NCBI RefSeq assembly: GCF_001278705.1
Contig: NZ_CP012600.1
Location: 1,364,190 to 1,428,189 of the forward strand
DNA from: Bacillus gobiensis
GTDB lineage: Bacteria > Bacillota > Bacilli > Bacillales > Bacillaceae
Reading direction: 5' to 3'
DNA length: 64,000 nt
In this document: positions 32,901 to 42,069 of the stretch, one piece after another
Layout of the letters: every line of letters starts with the position of its first letter
How positions within the stretch are numbered: the stretch's first letter is position 1
Program-made: the position numbers and the translations under genes
The notes under the pieces: generated by a model
The model's database searches: none
Told to the model about the DNA's origin: nothing
The model's input: only the letters and a program-made list of their open reading frames with translations

Positions 32901-34293
32901 TTTTTGTCTCCTGATTTTTTTCCTTTTTCATTTGTGCAAGAAATTTCTTTTCCTTTAGTTCGTCTCTTTTTTCTCTTCGGTTTTTCAAAGATTCATGATT
33001 AGGATCGGTTACATAAGTTTCTCTCCGCTCGATTCGTTTCAAGCCTTCTGGAACCAAAGACGTACTTTTATCCGTTAAAAGGGATGAAACGCCTGTTTCG
33101 GTGGTTTTCTCAGGAAAAACCTTATAAAAAAACTCATCCGCTTGATTCGGAACGTATTTGTCAGGCTCTGGATAGGATGAAATAACCCCTTCGAAGTTTC
33201 GAAGCACGATTTTTTCAGGGCTTTGTGACAGAATATAATTCGGCTGCAAGGATATTTTTCCCCCGCCGCCCGGCGCATCAACGACGAAAGTTGGTACTGC
33301 ATAACCGCTCGTGTGACCCCGCAATCCTTCCATAATTTCGATTCCTTTTGATACAGGTGCACGAAAATGACCGATTCCTTCTGATAAATCACATTGATAA
33401 ATATAGTACGGCCGGACTCTCATTTTCACAAGATCGTGCATCAGCTTCTTCATAATCGTTAAACTGTCATTAATCCCAGTAAGGATGACAGCCTGATTTC
33501 CAACCGGGACGCCAGCATCGACCAGCCGCTCGCAAGCTTCTTTTGCTTCTTCTGTGATCTCGATGCTCGTATTAAAATGCGTATTCAGCCATACCGGATG
33601 ATACTTTTTTAAAATGCTGCAAAGCCGCTCTGTAATCCTTTGCGGGAAAACTACAGGAGCCCTCGTACCGATGCGGATGATTTCCACGTGCGGTATGGCA
33701 CGTAAATTTTTAAGAATATATTCAAGAATTTGATCGTTGATTAAGAGGCCGTCTCCTCCAGATATCAGAACATCCCTTACTTCAGGAGTTTCACTAATAT
33801 ATGAAATCGCTTGATCGAGCTGCTTTTTCGGTATTCCCATGCCGATCTGTCCAGAAAAACGCCGGCGGGTACAATACCTGCAATACATCGAGCATTGATT
33901 CGTAACAAGAAACAATACTCGATCCGGATAGCGGTGCGTAAGACCTGGAACTGGTGAATCTTCATCCTCGTGAAGCGGATCCTCTAAATCGTATTTCGTT
34001 TTATTCATTTCTTTTGATAAAGGAACAGACTGCATGCGAATGGGGCATTTCGGATCGTCAGGATCCATCAGTGAAGCGTAATAAGGTGTGATATTCAGCG
34101 GAATCGTTTTCGTTGAAAGGCTAACTCCTTCTTTTTCATCATCGGTTAAATTGACAACCTTGCTTAATTCATCGACATTTCTGACGGTGTGAGTCAATTG
34201 CCAGAGCCAATCATTCCACTGCTCATCGGTAACGTCTTTCCAAAGTTCGATTTCTTTCCAATGCCGTTTCGGTTTAAAAAGTTCATTCCCCAA
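32887..34293 (-). CDS. kamA: L-lysine 2,3-aminomutase KamA
   Basis: 468 aa, TTG 34293 with GGGGGAAAG upstream. Radical-SAM enzyme: cluster motif CSMYCRYCTRRRFSG near residue 140, PLP-binding Lys in GVISSYPEPDKYVP-preceding segment VVDAPGGGGKISLQP, and lysine-contact Asp residues. Converts L-lysine to beta-lysine (3,6-diaminohexanoate). A charged C-terminal tail (RREKRDELKEKKFLAQMKKE) is typical of the Bacillus enzyme. Last-but-one gene of the yodT-yodS-yodR-yodQ-yodP-kamA-yokU unit, active in the mother cell in B. subtilis. Confidence 0.94.
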   Translation of the reverse strand: MGNELFKPKRHWKEIELWKDVTDEQWNDWLWQLTHTVRNVDELSKVVNLTDDEKEGVSLSTKTIPLNITPYYASLMDPDDPKCPIRMQSVPLSKEMNKTKYDLEDPLHEDEDSPVPGLTHRYPDRVLFLVTNQCSMYCRYCTRRRFSGQIGMGIPKKQLDQAISYISETPEVRDVLISGGDGLLINDQILEYILKNLRAIPHVEIIRIGTRAPVVFPQRITERLCSILKKYHPVWLNTHFNTSIEITEEAKEACERLVDAGVPVGNQAVILTGINDSLTIMKKLMHDLVKMRVRPYYIYQCDLSEGIGHFRAPVSKGIEIMEGLRGHTSGYAVPTFVVDAPGGGGKISLQPNYILSQSPEKIVLRNFEGVISSYPEPDKYVPNQADEFFYKVFPEKTTETGVSSLLTDKSTSLVPEGLKRIERRETYVTDPNHESLKNRREKRDELKEKKFLAQMKKEKNQETKNENM

Positions 34294-34375
34294 ATTCTTT
34301 CCCCCATTTCCTCATCTTTCTTCCATTATATGTGGGGCATGTGCGAGTACAGGAAAATGGCTATTGGTTAATTTG

Positions 34376-35206
34376 CTAATCAAATAGTTTTTTTTGCCAG
34401 ATGTTCATGTTTTCCAAACCATTAAAAATCACACAGTTATTGATCAAGCGGCCTCCATAGGAATAGGACTGACGGCAAAGCGTCTTATTCATGCCAATAG
34501 ATTCGGCTCTAGCTAAGGAAAATACATGGAAGATGCCCATTTGTTTTACTTTTTTTTCGAGCTCGATAATCAATCGGGTAAGTATGGAGTGTCCAGCAAA
34601 TTCAGTTAATGTTGCACAATCGGTGATTTCTGCATGGCCGAGCTTTGTATTGATTTCTGCAGCAGCGGCGCTGATTAATGTATCGCCGCTAAAACAAGTA
34701 TAGTAAACGCTTCCGCCTGTTATCGTTTTTTCAATGTAAGCACGGTCAGTAATTGGAGCAGGATAAATAGGAAAGACTTTTTTATATAGATCGGTGAGCA
34801 TTTCAGAATCCTCAGCCTTTGCCTCGCGTATTTGAAAAGAGAATCCGTGGTCTCTTATAGGTTTTTTTGATTGATTCAAAATCGTTTGGAGCAGGTGATC
34901 TTGGCGCTCCCAAGAATTGGTCGTTTTTCTCGTTTGATCGAGATAATACGTCATGAGCAAAGCTCTATAACCGTTGTAATACCCGTCAATTTCTCCTTCT
35001 TGAAGAAATAACTTTTGAAGTAGATCCTTTTGATCATATGTTTTCGCAAAGATAATGATTTTTTCCATGCCGCGTTCTTTTCCGGTTTTGATGAGAATAT
35101 CGGCCAGTGCCGCTGCTTTTCCTTCATAATCCAATACTCGAATTCGCTTATTAATCAAATCGTAATCAACAACAGCATGACAATGTTCTTCCTGTACTTT
35201 AATCAT
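34376..35206 (-). CDS. yodP: YodP/AblB, beta-lysine N6-acetyltransferase
   Basis: 276 aa. The C-terminal half is a GNAT domain ([60 protein letters not shown]). The N-terminal ~120 residues match the AblB extension. Acetylates beta-lysine made by KamA to N6-acetyl-beta-lysine, an osmolyte in archaea; in Bacillus spores its use is not clear. Overlaps yodQ by 8 bp. Confidence 0.88.
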   Translation of the reverse strand: MIKVQEEHCHAVVDYDLINKRIRVLDYEGKAAALADILIKTGKERGMEKIIIFAKTYDQKDLLQKLFLQEGEIDGYYNGYRALLMTYYLDQTRKTTNSWERQDHLLQTILNQSKKPIRDHGFSFQIREAKAEDSEMLTDLYKKVFPIYPAPITDRAYIEKTITGGSVYYTCFSGDTLISAAAAEINTKLGHAEITDCATLTEFAGHSILTRLIIELEKKVKQMGIFHVFSLARAESIGMNKTLCRQSYSYGGRLINNCVIFNGLENMNIWQKKLFD

Positions 35207-36470
35207 TTTCTATCTCGCACCAATCCAAAAGAAATAAACTGATAATTTTGGCTGATGTTAGCATGGCTTCTATTTCAATATATTCATCAGTGTGATGCGC
35301 GACTTTCGTTTCGCCAGGACCAAATACAATCGTCGGAATGCTTCCTGCGTGAAAAAGCATCCCCCCGTCAGTCCCCCATGGCGATGCCTCCTTTTTTGCT
35401 GTATGATTCGTTATTTTCTCAAATGATGCTTCCAGAGATCTGACTAGATCGTGGTTTTCATCTAATGCATTGGGAAGCCAGTGGGCGCCGTACCATTCCA
35501 ATTCTACGGGGTGAAATTTAAACCATTCGTCCTGTTTTTCTAAGCTTTTGAGTCCATTTTCAATCTCAAGTTTTACATGATTCATGTCCTCGTCAGGAGC
35601 GACTCCGCACCGGCCTTCGACTTGAACAAGATCTGCGACCGAAGATGGCCAGCTGCCCCCATTGATCGTGCCGATATTTATTGGAACAGGAATGGGAGTA
35701 TTGTGGTACAGCGGATCTTTTATTCTGACATTTCTCTTCTTCTCCAGTTCCTTTAAAGCATTTAGAACGAGAATGCTTTTTTCTATCGCACTTACTCCTT
35801 CATATCTCGTACCCCCGTGCGCAGATAAGCCTTTAACGATAATCCGGAACCACATGGATCCCTGCTGCTTGATAAACAGTTTTAAATTCGTCGGTTCAGG
35901 TATCAGCGCTCCGTCTGCCTTGTACCCTCGAAGTACAGTGGAAAGAGTTCCCGCTCCCCCGTTTTCTTCATCTGTGACACTTTGAAAGATGAGATCGCCT
36001 TTTAACGTAATTCCGCATGCTTCTAATGCCTCAATTGCAAGTAAGAGCGCTGTTGTTCCCCCTTTCATATCCGATGCGCCTCTGCCGTATACCTTTCCGT
36101 TCTTTTCTACAGCCAGATACGGGTGGGTACTCCATTTTCCGATGCTCCCTTCAGGTACGACATCAATATGGCCATTTAAGATAATTGATTTTCCGCCGCC
36201 GCTTCCATGCTTTCGGGCAACGATATTCGGGCTTTCTGCGAAATTCTCGCGGCCAGATACAAAATAGGGGTGCTGCTTCAATTGAATAATGCTCGGTTCA
36301 TACACATCAACTTCCATTTGAAATTGACGGAGCTTTTCAAGGATCACCGCTTGAGCGTTAAATTCTTCTCCAATGGTGCTTTTTTCGGCAATCAGTTTTT
36401 TTAACAGACGCACTGCGTTATCTTTGTTATCTTCGATCCATCGGCACACTTTTTCTTCTAAATTGATCAT
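35199..36470 (-). CDS. yodQ: YodQ, M20-family metallohydrolase
   Basis: 423 aa, ATG 36470 with AAAGGAGG upstream. ArgE/DapE-type deacetylase: metal ligands in [12 protein letters not shown] (His, Asp), VTDEENGG (catalytic Glu), EPTNLK, and the last His in [14 protein letters not shown]. Dimerisation domain between residues ~190-310. In this operon it may remove acetyl from acetyl-beta-lysine or an intermediate of its breakdown; that is inference from context. Confidence 0.87.
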   Translation of the reverse strand: MINLEEKVCRWIEDNKDNAVRLLKKLIAEKSTIGEEFNAQAVILEKLRQFQMEVDVYEPSIIQLKQHPYFVSGRENFAESPNIVARKHGSGGGKSIILNGHIDVVPEGSIGKWSTHPYLAVEKNGKVYGRGASDMKGGTTALLLAIEALEACGITLKGDLIFQSVTDEENGGAGTLSTVLRGYKADGALIPEPTNLKLFIKQQGSMWFRIIVKGLSAHGGTRYEGVSAIEKSILVLNALKELEKKRNVRIKDPLYHNTPIPVPINIGTINGGSWPSSVADLVQVEGRCGVAPDEDMNHVKLEIENGLKSLEKQDEWFKFHPVELEWYGAHWLPNALDENHDLVRSLEASFEKITNHTAKKEASPWGTDGGMLFHAGSIPTIVFGPGETKVAHHTDEYIEIEAMLTSAKIISLFLLDWCEIEND

Positions 36471-36491
36471 AGAAGACCTCCTTTTTTTGGA

Positions 36492-37139
36492 TCAGCTAAT
36501 ATCGATATCTATCTTGGCTGCCGTACTGGCTACGACTTCCTCTACCGTGCTGCCCTCCATTACTTCTTTTAAAACAAAACGCCGATTTTCAATCGTAAAC
36601 ACTGCTTTTTCTGTGATTACCATATTTACGCATTCCCTGGCTGTCAAAGGAAGCGTGCACCTTTCAACCAATTTTGGCGAATGATTTTTATCCGTTTGGC
36701 TCATCAGGATGATGACTTTTTTTGATTTTTGGACAAGCTCCAGCGCCCCTCCCATTCCGGGAACCCGTTTACCTGGAACAATCCAATTCGCTAAATCTCC
36801 CTTTTCGTTTACCTGCAAGCCGCCAAGAATCGTAAGGTCGATCTTTCCTTTTCTGATCATGCCGAATGAAACAGCAGTGTCAAAGAAAGAGGCTCCGTTA
36901 ACCACCTGAACCGGATAGCCTGCCGCATTGCATAGGTTTTCGTCCTCTTTCCCCAGTTCCAGAGTCCCTCCAATTCCGAGTACTCCATTTTCCGATTGGA
37001 AAAGCACGTGTTTATATTCGGGCAAAAAGGCTGAAACGAGTGAAGGGATGCCTATACCAAGATTCACGACCATCCCTTCTTTTATTTCTTTTGCCGCACG
37101 CATAGCTATTTGCTCTCTCCATTCGTCTCCCACACCCAT
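36492..37139 (-). CDS. yodR: YodR, CoA-transferase beta subunit
   Basis: 215 aa from ATG 37139 (GGGGTGAAAT upstream). Family I CoA transferase B: catalytic Glu in SENGVLGIGG, GASFFDTAVSFGMIRKGKID, TILGGLQVNEKGDLANW and PGKRVPGMGGALELV. Partner of YodS, with which it overlaps by 34 bp. Together they likely move CoA onto a 3-oxo or amino acid derived from beta-lysine. Confidence 0.88.
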   Translation of the reverse strand: MGVGDEWREQIAMRAAKEIKEGMVVNLGIGIPSLVSAFLPEYKHVLFQSENGVLGIGGTLELGKEDENLCNAAGYPVQVVNGASFFDTAVSFGMIRKGKIDLTILGGLQVNEKGDLANWIVPGKRVPGMGGALELVQKSKKVIILMSQTDKNHSPKLVERCTLPLTARECVNMVITEKAVFTIENRRFVLKEVMEGSTVEEVVASTAAKIDIDIS

Positions 37140-37813
37140 TTCCATTTCACCCCTTCGCTATTCACGACACCATTGACAAATATTCCAGGTGTGACAATTT
37201 CTTCGGGATTGATTTCACCAGGGTGAACAATTTGCTCAGCTTCTACAATCGTTCGATCTGCAGCCATTGCCATCAGCGGATTCATATTTCTTGCTGTCTT
37301 GTCATAAACCGCATTACCGAAAATGTCAGCTTTTTTTGCAAAGACCAGGGCAATATCAGCTGTAAGTGCTTCTTCGATCAAGTATGATGAGCCTTTAAGC
37401 GACACCGTGGTTTTTCCAGCAGAAACAAATTCATGATCTATTCCAATGTCAGTAAGTATTCCGCCAAGTCCGGCTCCTCCGGCTCTAATTCGTTCGGCGA
37501 GTGTACCTTGAGGTGAGAATTCAACGTCCAATTCTCCCTCTGTCATTTGATTCCCGGCAATCGGATTGCTTCCAATATGGGAGACGATTAATTTTTTTAT
37601 GCGCTTGTTCATGATTAATGGTCCAATTCCAACCTCAGGAAATCCAGCATCATTACAGATAACCGTTAAGTCTTTCACTCCCTTTTGCAAAAGTCCCTCG
37701 AGCAAAGTAGGAGGAGAACCTACTCCTCCAAAGCCGCCGATCATCACCACAGTGCCGTCATTTATGCTTGATAACGCTGTTCCAACGTCCATTTTTTTAT
37801 TGAAAGGAATCAT
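37106..37813 (-). CDS. yodS: YodS, CoA-transferase alpha subunit
   Basis: 235 aa, ATG 37813 overlapping the yodT stop. CoA-transferase A: VMIGGFGGVGSPPTLLEGLL near the start, VSHIGSNPIAGNQMTEGELD, and the glycine loop SPQGTLAERIRAGGAGLGGI. Works as a heteromer with YodR. Same operon and likely the same mother-cell regulation. Confidence 0.88.
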   Translation of the reverse strand: MIPFNKKMDVGTALSSINDGTVVMIGGFGGVGSPPTLLEGLLQKGVKDLTVICNDAGFPEVGIGPLIMNKRIKKLIVSHIGSNPIAGNQMTEGELDVEFSPQGTLAERIRAGGAGLGGILTDIGIDHEFVSAGKTTVSLKGSSYLIEEALTADIALVFAKKADIFGNAVYDKTARNMNPLMAMAADRTIVEAEQIVHPGEINPEEIVTPGIFVNGVVNSEGVKWKWVWETNGESK

Positions 37814-39153
37814 AATTTCCCCTCCTTCTCGCAGGTGATTTCAACTGATTGGATCACAGATTGAAATAAATGAAATAACTCTTGCATTTCTTTTTTTGAA
37901 ATGGTCAAAGGCGGTGAAATGATTACAGCATTTCCCGCTGTATCCAATCCAGCGCTCGACGGATAAAGAAGGAGACCTCTTTTTTTCGCTTCTTTGACGA
38001 TCTTTTCCGTTAATCCGAACTCAGGCGGAAACGGATCCTTTGTTTCTTTATTTCTTACAAACTCTACTCCGATTAAAAGTCCTTTTCCCCTAATATCTCC
38101 GATGATTTTTGTGTACATCATCCAATCTTGCAGCTGCTTTTGCAATTGTTCTCCCATTAGCTCAGCTTGTCTGCATACATTCTTCGCTTTGCTGTAACGA
38201 ATCACTTCAAGACCTGCCCGCGCAGAAAAAGGATTGGCACTGAACGTATGGCCGCTCATGATGATTCGAGAGCCGTTTTCGATCACTTGAATAATGCTAT
38301 CGCTAACGACTGTTGCAGCTATCGGGGCATATCCGCCGCTTATCCCCTTGCCGAGTGCAACAATATCAGGTTCCACGTTCCAATGCTCAATTGCGAGCCA
38401 TTTTCCCGTTCTGCCGATACCTGACATCACCTCATCAGCGATAAACAGCACATCATTTTTTTCACAGACCTTCTTGATTTTTTCATAATATCCTTCTGGA
38501 GGTGTTATGGCAGCGCCTGCAGCGCCAACGATCGGCTCTGCCACAAATGCAGCAACGTTTGATTTTCCTATTCGGTGAATCGCCTTCTCCAGCTCTTGGG
38601 CACAGGCGATCCCACACTCCGGATAGGCGAGCTGATACGGGCATCTGTAGCAATTGGGGGCAGATACGGCAGGATAATGTTCGATCATGTGAGTAAAACG
38701 AACTCTTCGTTCATAAAATCCGGATAATGCAAGAGCACCATTTGTTATTCCGTGGTAGCTGTTCCATCTTGAAATAAACTTTGTTTTTTGGGGATGATTT
38801 TTATCCTGCCAGTATTGAATCGCGATTTTCATTGCTGTTTCTATCGCTTCCGATCCGCTATTGACGAAAAATGATCGGGTAAGATCACCGGGGAGAAGAT
38901 TGGCTAATTCTTCAGCCAATTGTTCGGCAGGAAGATTGGAAAATTGAGATCGATAAACAAAAGATAAGTTTTTCAGCTGATCATAAAGAGGATCAATGAT
39001 TTCCTTTACTCCATGGCCAATATTGCAGGTAACAGCCCCTGATGAACCATCTAGATATTTCTTTTCATCAGCATCATAAATATAGACCCCATCAGCATGA
39101 ACAGCAATTGGATATTCACCATTTAATTCAGGTTTAATTAAATAGCTTTTCAC
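37810..39153 (-). CDS. yodT: YodT, class III PLP-dependent aminotransferase
   Basis: 447 aa from GTG 39153 with GGAGGAGG upstream; a longer reading from 39177 overlaps that site. Omega-amino acid aminotransferase: GSSGAVTCNIGHG, NSGSEAIETAMKIAIQYW, VLFIADEVMSGIGRTGK with the PLP aspartate, and the Schiff-base Lys in VALGKGISGGYAPIAA. Probably acts on beta-lysine or its acetylated derivative in the pathway. First gene of the operon, with a sigma-E-like promoter upstream. Confidence 0.88.
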   Translation of the reverse strand: MKSYLIKPELNGEYPIAVHADGVYIYDADEKKYLDGSSGAVTCNIGHGVKEIIDPLYDQLKNLSFVYRSQFSNLPAEQLAEELANLLPGDLTRSFFVNSGSEAIETAMKIAIQYWQDKNHPQKTKFISRWNSYHGITNGALALSGFYERRVRFTHMIEHYPAVSAPNCYRCPYQLAYPECGIACAQELEKAIHRIGKSNVAAFVAEPIVGAAGAAITPPEGYYEKIKKVCEKNDVLFIADEVMSGIGRTGKWLAIEHWNVEPDIVALGKGISGGYAPIAATVVSDSIIQVIENGSRIIMSGHTFSANPFSARAGLEVIRYSKAKNVCRQAELMGEQLQKQLQDWMMYTKIIGDIRGKGLLIGVEFVRNKETKDPFPPEFGLTEKIVKEAKKRGLLLYPSSAGLDTAGNAVIISPPLTISKKEMQELFHLFQSVIQSVEITCEKEGKL

Positions 39154-39205
39154 CTTTACCTCCTCCAGAAAATCCATGCTATAAAGGAAAAAACGTTTGA
39201 TATCA

Positions 39206-39234
39206 ATTATATGTGCTGGGACGTATGTGCATTC
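39206..39234 (-). promoter_or_regulatory. Candidate sigma-E promoter of the yodT-kamA operon
   Basis: Reverse strand CATATAAT (39206-39213) matches seven of eight positions of the sigma-E -10 consensus CATACAMT; 14 bases upstream is GAATGCA (39228-39234), a partial match to the -35. B. subtilis kamA-operon genes are known to be mother-cell expressed. Confidence 0.5.
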
Positions 39235-39246
39235 GTTCTTTATCAG

Positions 39247-39828
39247 TTAAATGCTGCTTCCATTTATGTCAGAGGCTCTCGGATTTCTTGATAGATTTAG
39301 AGCTATTTTTTCAAGGTTGGGATCCATTTTTGTCAGCTCCAGTTTTTCTAATATCGCCATCATAAATCCATAATGTGCAGGCCCTTTGCTTGTAATTATA
39401 TTTTTATATATACAGACATCTGAACCATCATAATTTCCATTCCTAAATAAATGAGAGTATTGATCATTGGTTTGCGGCATACAGGTATATTTTCCGTTAA
39501 TCAACCCAGAAGCTGCCAACAGAACAGCAGACGCACAACTTGCGGCTATATTCCCTTTGTAGCATCTTAAAAACGTACGTAATGGCTGATTTTCTATGAG
39601 TGAAGAGGTAACATTTCCACCTGGAAGTAAGATAAGGTCATATTCGTTAGGATCTTCAGTTTCAATCGATTTTTCTACATTAATAACTATTCCTCCATCT
39701 GTCGATACGTTTGAACCATCAATCGAAAAGGTTTCCATCTTCCAGCTCTTATCTTTTAAAAACTTTTGCAATAGTGCTACTTGCCAAATTGCAAAATCAT
39801 CATATGCTATGAAGGCAAACTTATTCAT
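39247..39828 (-). CDS. DJ-1/PfpI-family protein
   Basis: 193 aa from ATG 39828 (AAAGAGGTGAT upstream). Rossmann-like fold with FAFIAYDDFAIWQVA, YDLILLPGGNVTSSL and the nucleophile elbow Cys in NIAASCASAVLLAASGL. The acidic residue that usually sits near strand 1 (Glu) is Asp here or missing. The C-terminal region has the family ITSKGPAHYGFMMAILEKL. Possibly a glyoxalase, chaperone or amidase; not known. It is between yodT and msrB, with no clear partner, and I do not recall it at this place in B. subtilis. Confidence 0.75.
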   Translation of the reverse strand: MNKFAFIAYDDFAIWQVALLQKFLKDKSWKMETFSIDGSNVSTDGGIVINVEKSIETEDPNEYDLILLPGGNVTSSLIENQPLRTFLRCYKGNIAASCASAVLLAASGLINGKYTCMPQTNDQYSHLFRNGNYDGSDVCIYKNIITSKGPAHYGFMMAILEKLELTKMDPNLEKIALNLSRNPRASDINGSSI

Positions 39829-39947
39829 CTTTATCACCTCTTTTAAAAGATGAAACCTACTTTACCAGAAATATTTGGAAAAAACAGACTGCTCATTAAA
39901 AATTATTTATTATATAATAAATTATGGAAGAATAAATTTTTTCAAAT

Positions 39948-39987
39948 AAAAAAATGGCCATTAATCGCCAATTGATGATTAATGGCC
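39948..39987 (-). terminator. Terminator after msrB
   Basis: Reverse strand GGCCATTAATC / GATTAATGGCC, 11-bp stem with a 9-nt loop, then TTTTTTT. Confidence 0.85.
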
Positions 39988-40002
39988 TGTCTCATTTAAG
40001 GT

Positions 40003-40440
40003 TCATTTTGAAAATAAAGAGAGATATTCTCCGTACCCTTCTTTTTCTAAGTCTTTTTTTGCAATAAATCTCAGGCTCGCTGAATTGATACAATAACGGA
40101 GTCCGCTAGGCTCTGGGCCGTCATTAAAAACATGGCCGAGGTGAGAATCTGCTGTTTTGCTTCGTACTTCGGTTCGAATCATGCCATGGCTTGAGTCTGT
40201 CTTTTCTTCAATCTCATCCTCCTGAACCGGCTTCGTAAAGCTCGGCCAGCCGCAGTGTGCATCGAATTTATCCAAAGAGCTGAATAACGGCTTCCCGGAA
40301 ATAATGTCTACATATAAGCCTTCTTCCTTATGATCCCAATATTCATTATGAAAAGGAGGCTCTGTTCCGTTTCTTTGTGTAACTTCATATTGCATCTCAG
40401 TTAAATTTTTTATATTTTCTTCTTTTCTTTTAGCGTTCAT
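40003..40440 (-). CDS. msrB: Peptide methionine-R-sulfoxide reductase MsrB
   Basis: 145 aa. The SelR fold: [53 protein letters not shown], and the catalytic Cys in [12 protein letters not shown]. The two CxxC zinc pairs of some MsrB enzymes are absent, as in B. subtilis. Reduces the R form of methionine sulfoxide. It overlaps msrA by 11 bp. Confidence 0.93.
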   Translation of the reverse strand: MNAKRKEENIKNLTEMQYEVTQRNGTEPPFHNEYWDHKEEGLYVDIISGKPLFSSLDKFDAHCGWPSFTKPVQEDEIEEKTDSSHGMIRTEVRSKTADSHLGHVFNDGPEPSGLRYCINSASLRFIAKKDLEKEGYGEYLSLFSK

Positions 40441-40972
40441 CTTCTTCCCCCCAATAGTGATTCAAAAATGGCCCTCTTCCTGATCCAAACCGATATCTTT
40501 CATAGTGGGCAGAATTCTTCTTGTAGTAATCCTGATGATACTCTTCAGCTCGGTAAAACGTTTTGGCTGGCAGAATCTCTGTCATGATAGGCGCATTAAA
40601 CACATTCTGCTCTTCAAGCTCTTTTTTTGATTCCTCCGCCATTCGTTTTTGGCTGTCTGAATGATAGAAAATCGCTGTTTTATATGAATCTCCCCTATCG
40701 GCGAATTGACCGCCGGCGTCTGTCGGATCAATTTGCTGCCAAAATAGCTGCAGTAGCTTTTCATACGGAAATATATCAGGGTCAAAGGTAATTTGCACCG
40801 CTTCCTTATGGCCGGTCGTATCGGTGCAAACCTCTTCGTACGTAGGATTGGGTTTATGGCCCCCAGTATATCCCGATTCAACCTGATAGATGCCCGGCTG
40901 CTCGTCAAACGGTTTCACCATACACCAGAAACAGCCGCCCGCGAAGGTAGCACGCTCTCTTTTTTCAGTCAT
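40430..40972 (-). CDS. msrA: Peptide methionine-S-sulfoxide reductase MsrA
   Basis: 180 aa, ATG 40972 with TAGGAGG upstream. Active site [14 protein letters not shown] (GCFW) near residue 14, [35 protein letters not shown] and the C-terminal [16 protein letters not shown]. Works on the S form of methionine sulfoxide. First gene of the pair with msrB; in B. subtilis this operon is Spx-controlled. Confidence 0.94.
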   Translation of the reverse strand: MTEKRERATFAGGCFWCMVKPFDEQPGIYQVESGYTGGHKPNPTYEEVCTDTTGHKEAVQITFDPDIFPYEKLLQLFWQQIDPTDAGGQFADRGDSYKTAIFYHSDSQKRMAEESKKELEEQNVFNAPIMTEILPAKTFYRAEEYHQDYYKKNSAHYERYRFGSGRGPFLNHYWGEEDER

Positions 40973-41140
40973 AATAATGCCTCCTACGTCAATAAGTGGT
41001 ATGATTACATTATACCATTTCGACTGCAGATGAAAATCATTCTGATTTAGAGCATATCGTCTACCTTCTATCAGTGAAGGTTTTATAGTCCGTAAATTCG
41101 GAATACAAGGAATAGGGATTTGTAATTGGAGGTTTTGAAA

Positions 41141-41584
41141 GTGAGTTCAAGAGAACAAATGATGTATCAAATGGAAAGTCTTCTTCGAAAAGTATTTAAA
41201 CAAATCAGAATTGAGATAAATGAATTGCTCAAGCGGGAAATGTCGAGAAACGAGTTCATGATCCTGCGGATTTTAAATGAGGAAGGTCCGAAAAAGGTAA
41301 CAGAATTTGCGAATGTTTTAGGTGTTTCAGCAAGCCATATTACCGCAGTTACAGATGCGCTCGTAGAAAAAGGCTGGATTTCACGAATCCGTTCAAAGGA
41401 AGATCGAAGAATTATTAAAATCCATATCACAGATTCTGGAAATGAAGTAATAAAGTACTTTGATAAAAAGAAAACAGAATATTTTACAAGCCGGTTTGAA
41501 GCATTCAGCGATGAAGAGCTGCAAACTATAATCAACCTTTTCTCGAAACTTGATAAACAGCAAAACAGCAAGTCAATTCTATGA
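41141..41584 (+). CDS. ypoP: YpoP, MarR-family regulator
   Basis: 147 aa from the GTG at 41141, with TTGGAGG 8 bases upstream; an earlier TTG overlaps this ribosome site. Winged helix: [60 protein letters not shown], flanked by dimerisation helices. No Cys near the sensing position. Target unknown. Divergent from msrA-msrB by 150 bp, which may be a target region. Confidence 0.82.
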   Translation: MSSREQMMYQMESLLRKVFKQIRIEINELLKREMSRNEFMILRILNEEGPKKVTEFANVLGVSASHITAVTDALVEKGWISRIRSKEDRRIIKIHITDSGNEVIKYFDKKKTEYFTSRFEAFSDEELQTIINLFSKLDKQQNSKSIL

Positions 41585-41590
41585 TAAAAA

Positions 41591-41617
41591 CAGCGGCAAA
41601 TGTGCTGCTGTTTTTTT
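41591..41617 (+). terminator. Terminator after ypoP
   Basis: CAGCGGCAAATGTGCTGCTG hairpin followed by TTTTTTT on the plus strand. Confidence 0.75.
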
Positions 41618-41675
41618 GTTTTTGCATTGTCGTTGAGAAAACCGGGCATGATATACAATAAAAAGAGGTGCTTCT

Positions 41676-41942
41676 ATGACTGCTCCATATTTATGTCCAA
41701 ACTGTAAAACAAATCGTTCCCGCTTTAATATCATTGAACAATCTGCAATGCCTGTTAAAATGGACCCTGTTTCTGGAGAAATACTCGAAAGCTATGATGT
41801 AAATCAACTGTCGCCCTTTCATTTAAAATACAACGGACCTTTAAGAAAAGTCCAGTGCGGCGTGTGCGGGTTGATTGAAGACGAACGAACCTTTGTCCAA
41901 ATTGCCCAATACGAAAACAAAAATAAAGCCAATCTTCAATAA
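41676..41942 (+). CDS. Small zinc-ribbon protein, 88 aa
   Basis: ATG 41676 with AAAAGAGGTG upstream. Two CxxC knuckles ([14 protein letters not shown] near residue 7 and [12 protein letters not shown] near 60) form a zinc ribbon of the kind found in small RNA- or DNA-binding or RNA polymerase-associated proteins. No other domain. I do not recognise it as a named B. subtilis gene. Single gene, downstream of ypoP. Confidence 0.7.
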   Translation: MTAPYLCPNCKTNRSRFNIIEQSAMPVKMDPVSGEILESYDVNQLSPFHLKYNGPLRKVQCGVCGLIEDERTFVQIAQYENKNKANLQ

Positions 41943-42005
41943 TTGGAGCTTCCCCCTGCTTACAACAAAAAAGAGACTCGCATTTTAAAGACATATATTA
42001 AGAGT

Positions 42006-42043
42006 AAAGATAGTAAGGATTAATTATCCCTGCTATCTTTTCT
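42006..42043 (+). terminator. Probable terminator after the zinc-ribbon gene
   Basis: AAAGATAG / CTATCTTT stem with inner AGGAT / ATCCC pairing, followed by TTCTT. Also lies at the 3' side of the DUF1835 gene on the other strand. Confidence 0.5.
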
Positions 42044-42069
42044 TATCTTCAATAATAAAAGGGAAAGAA

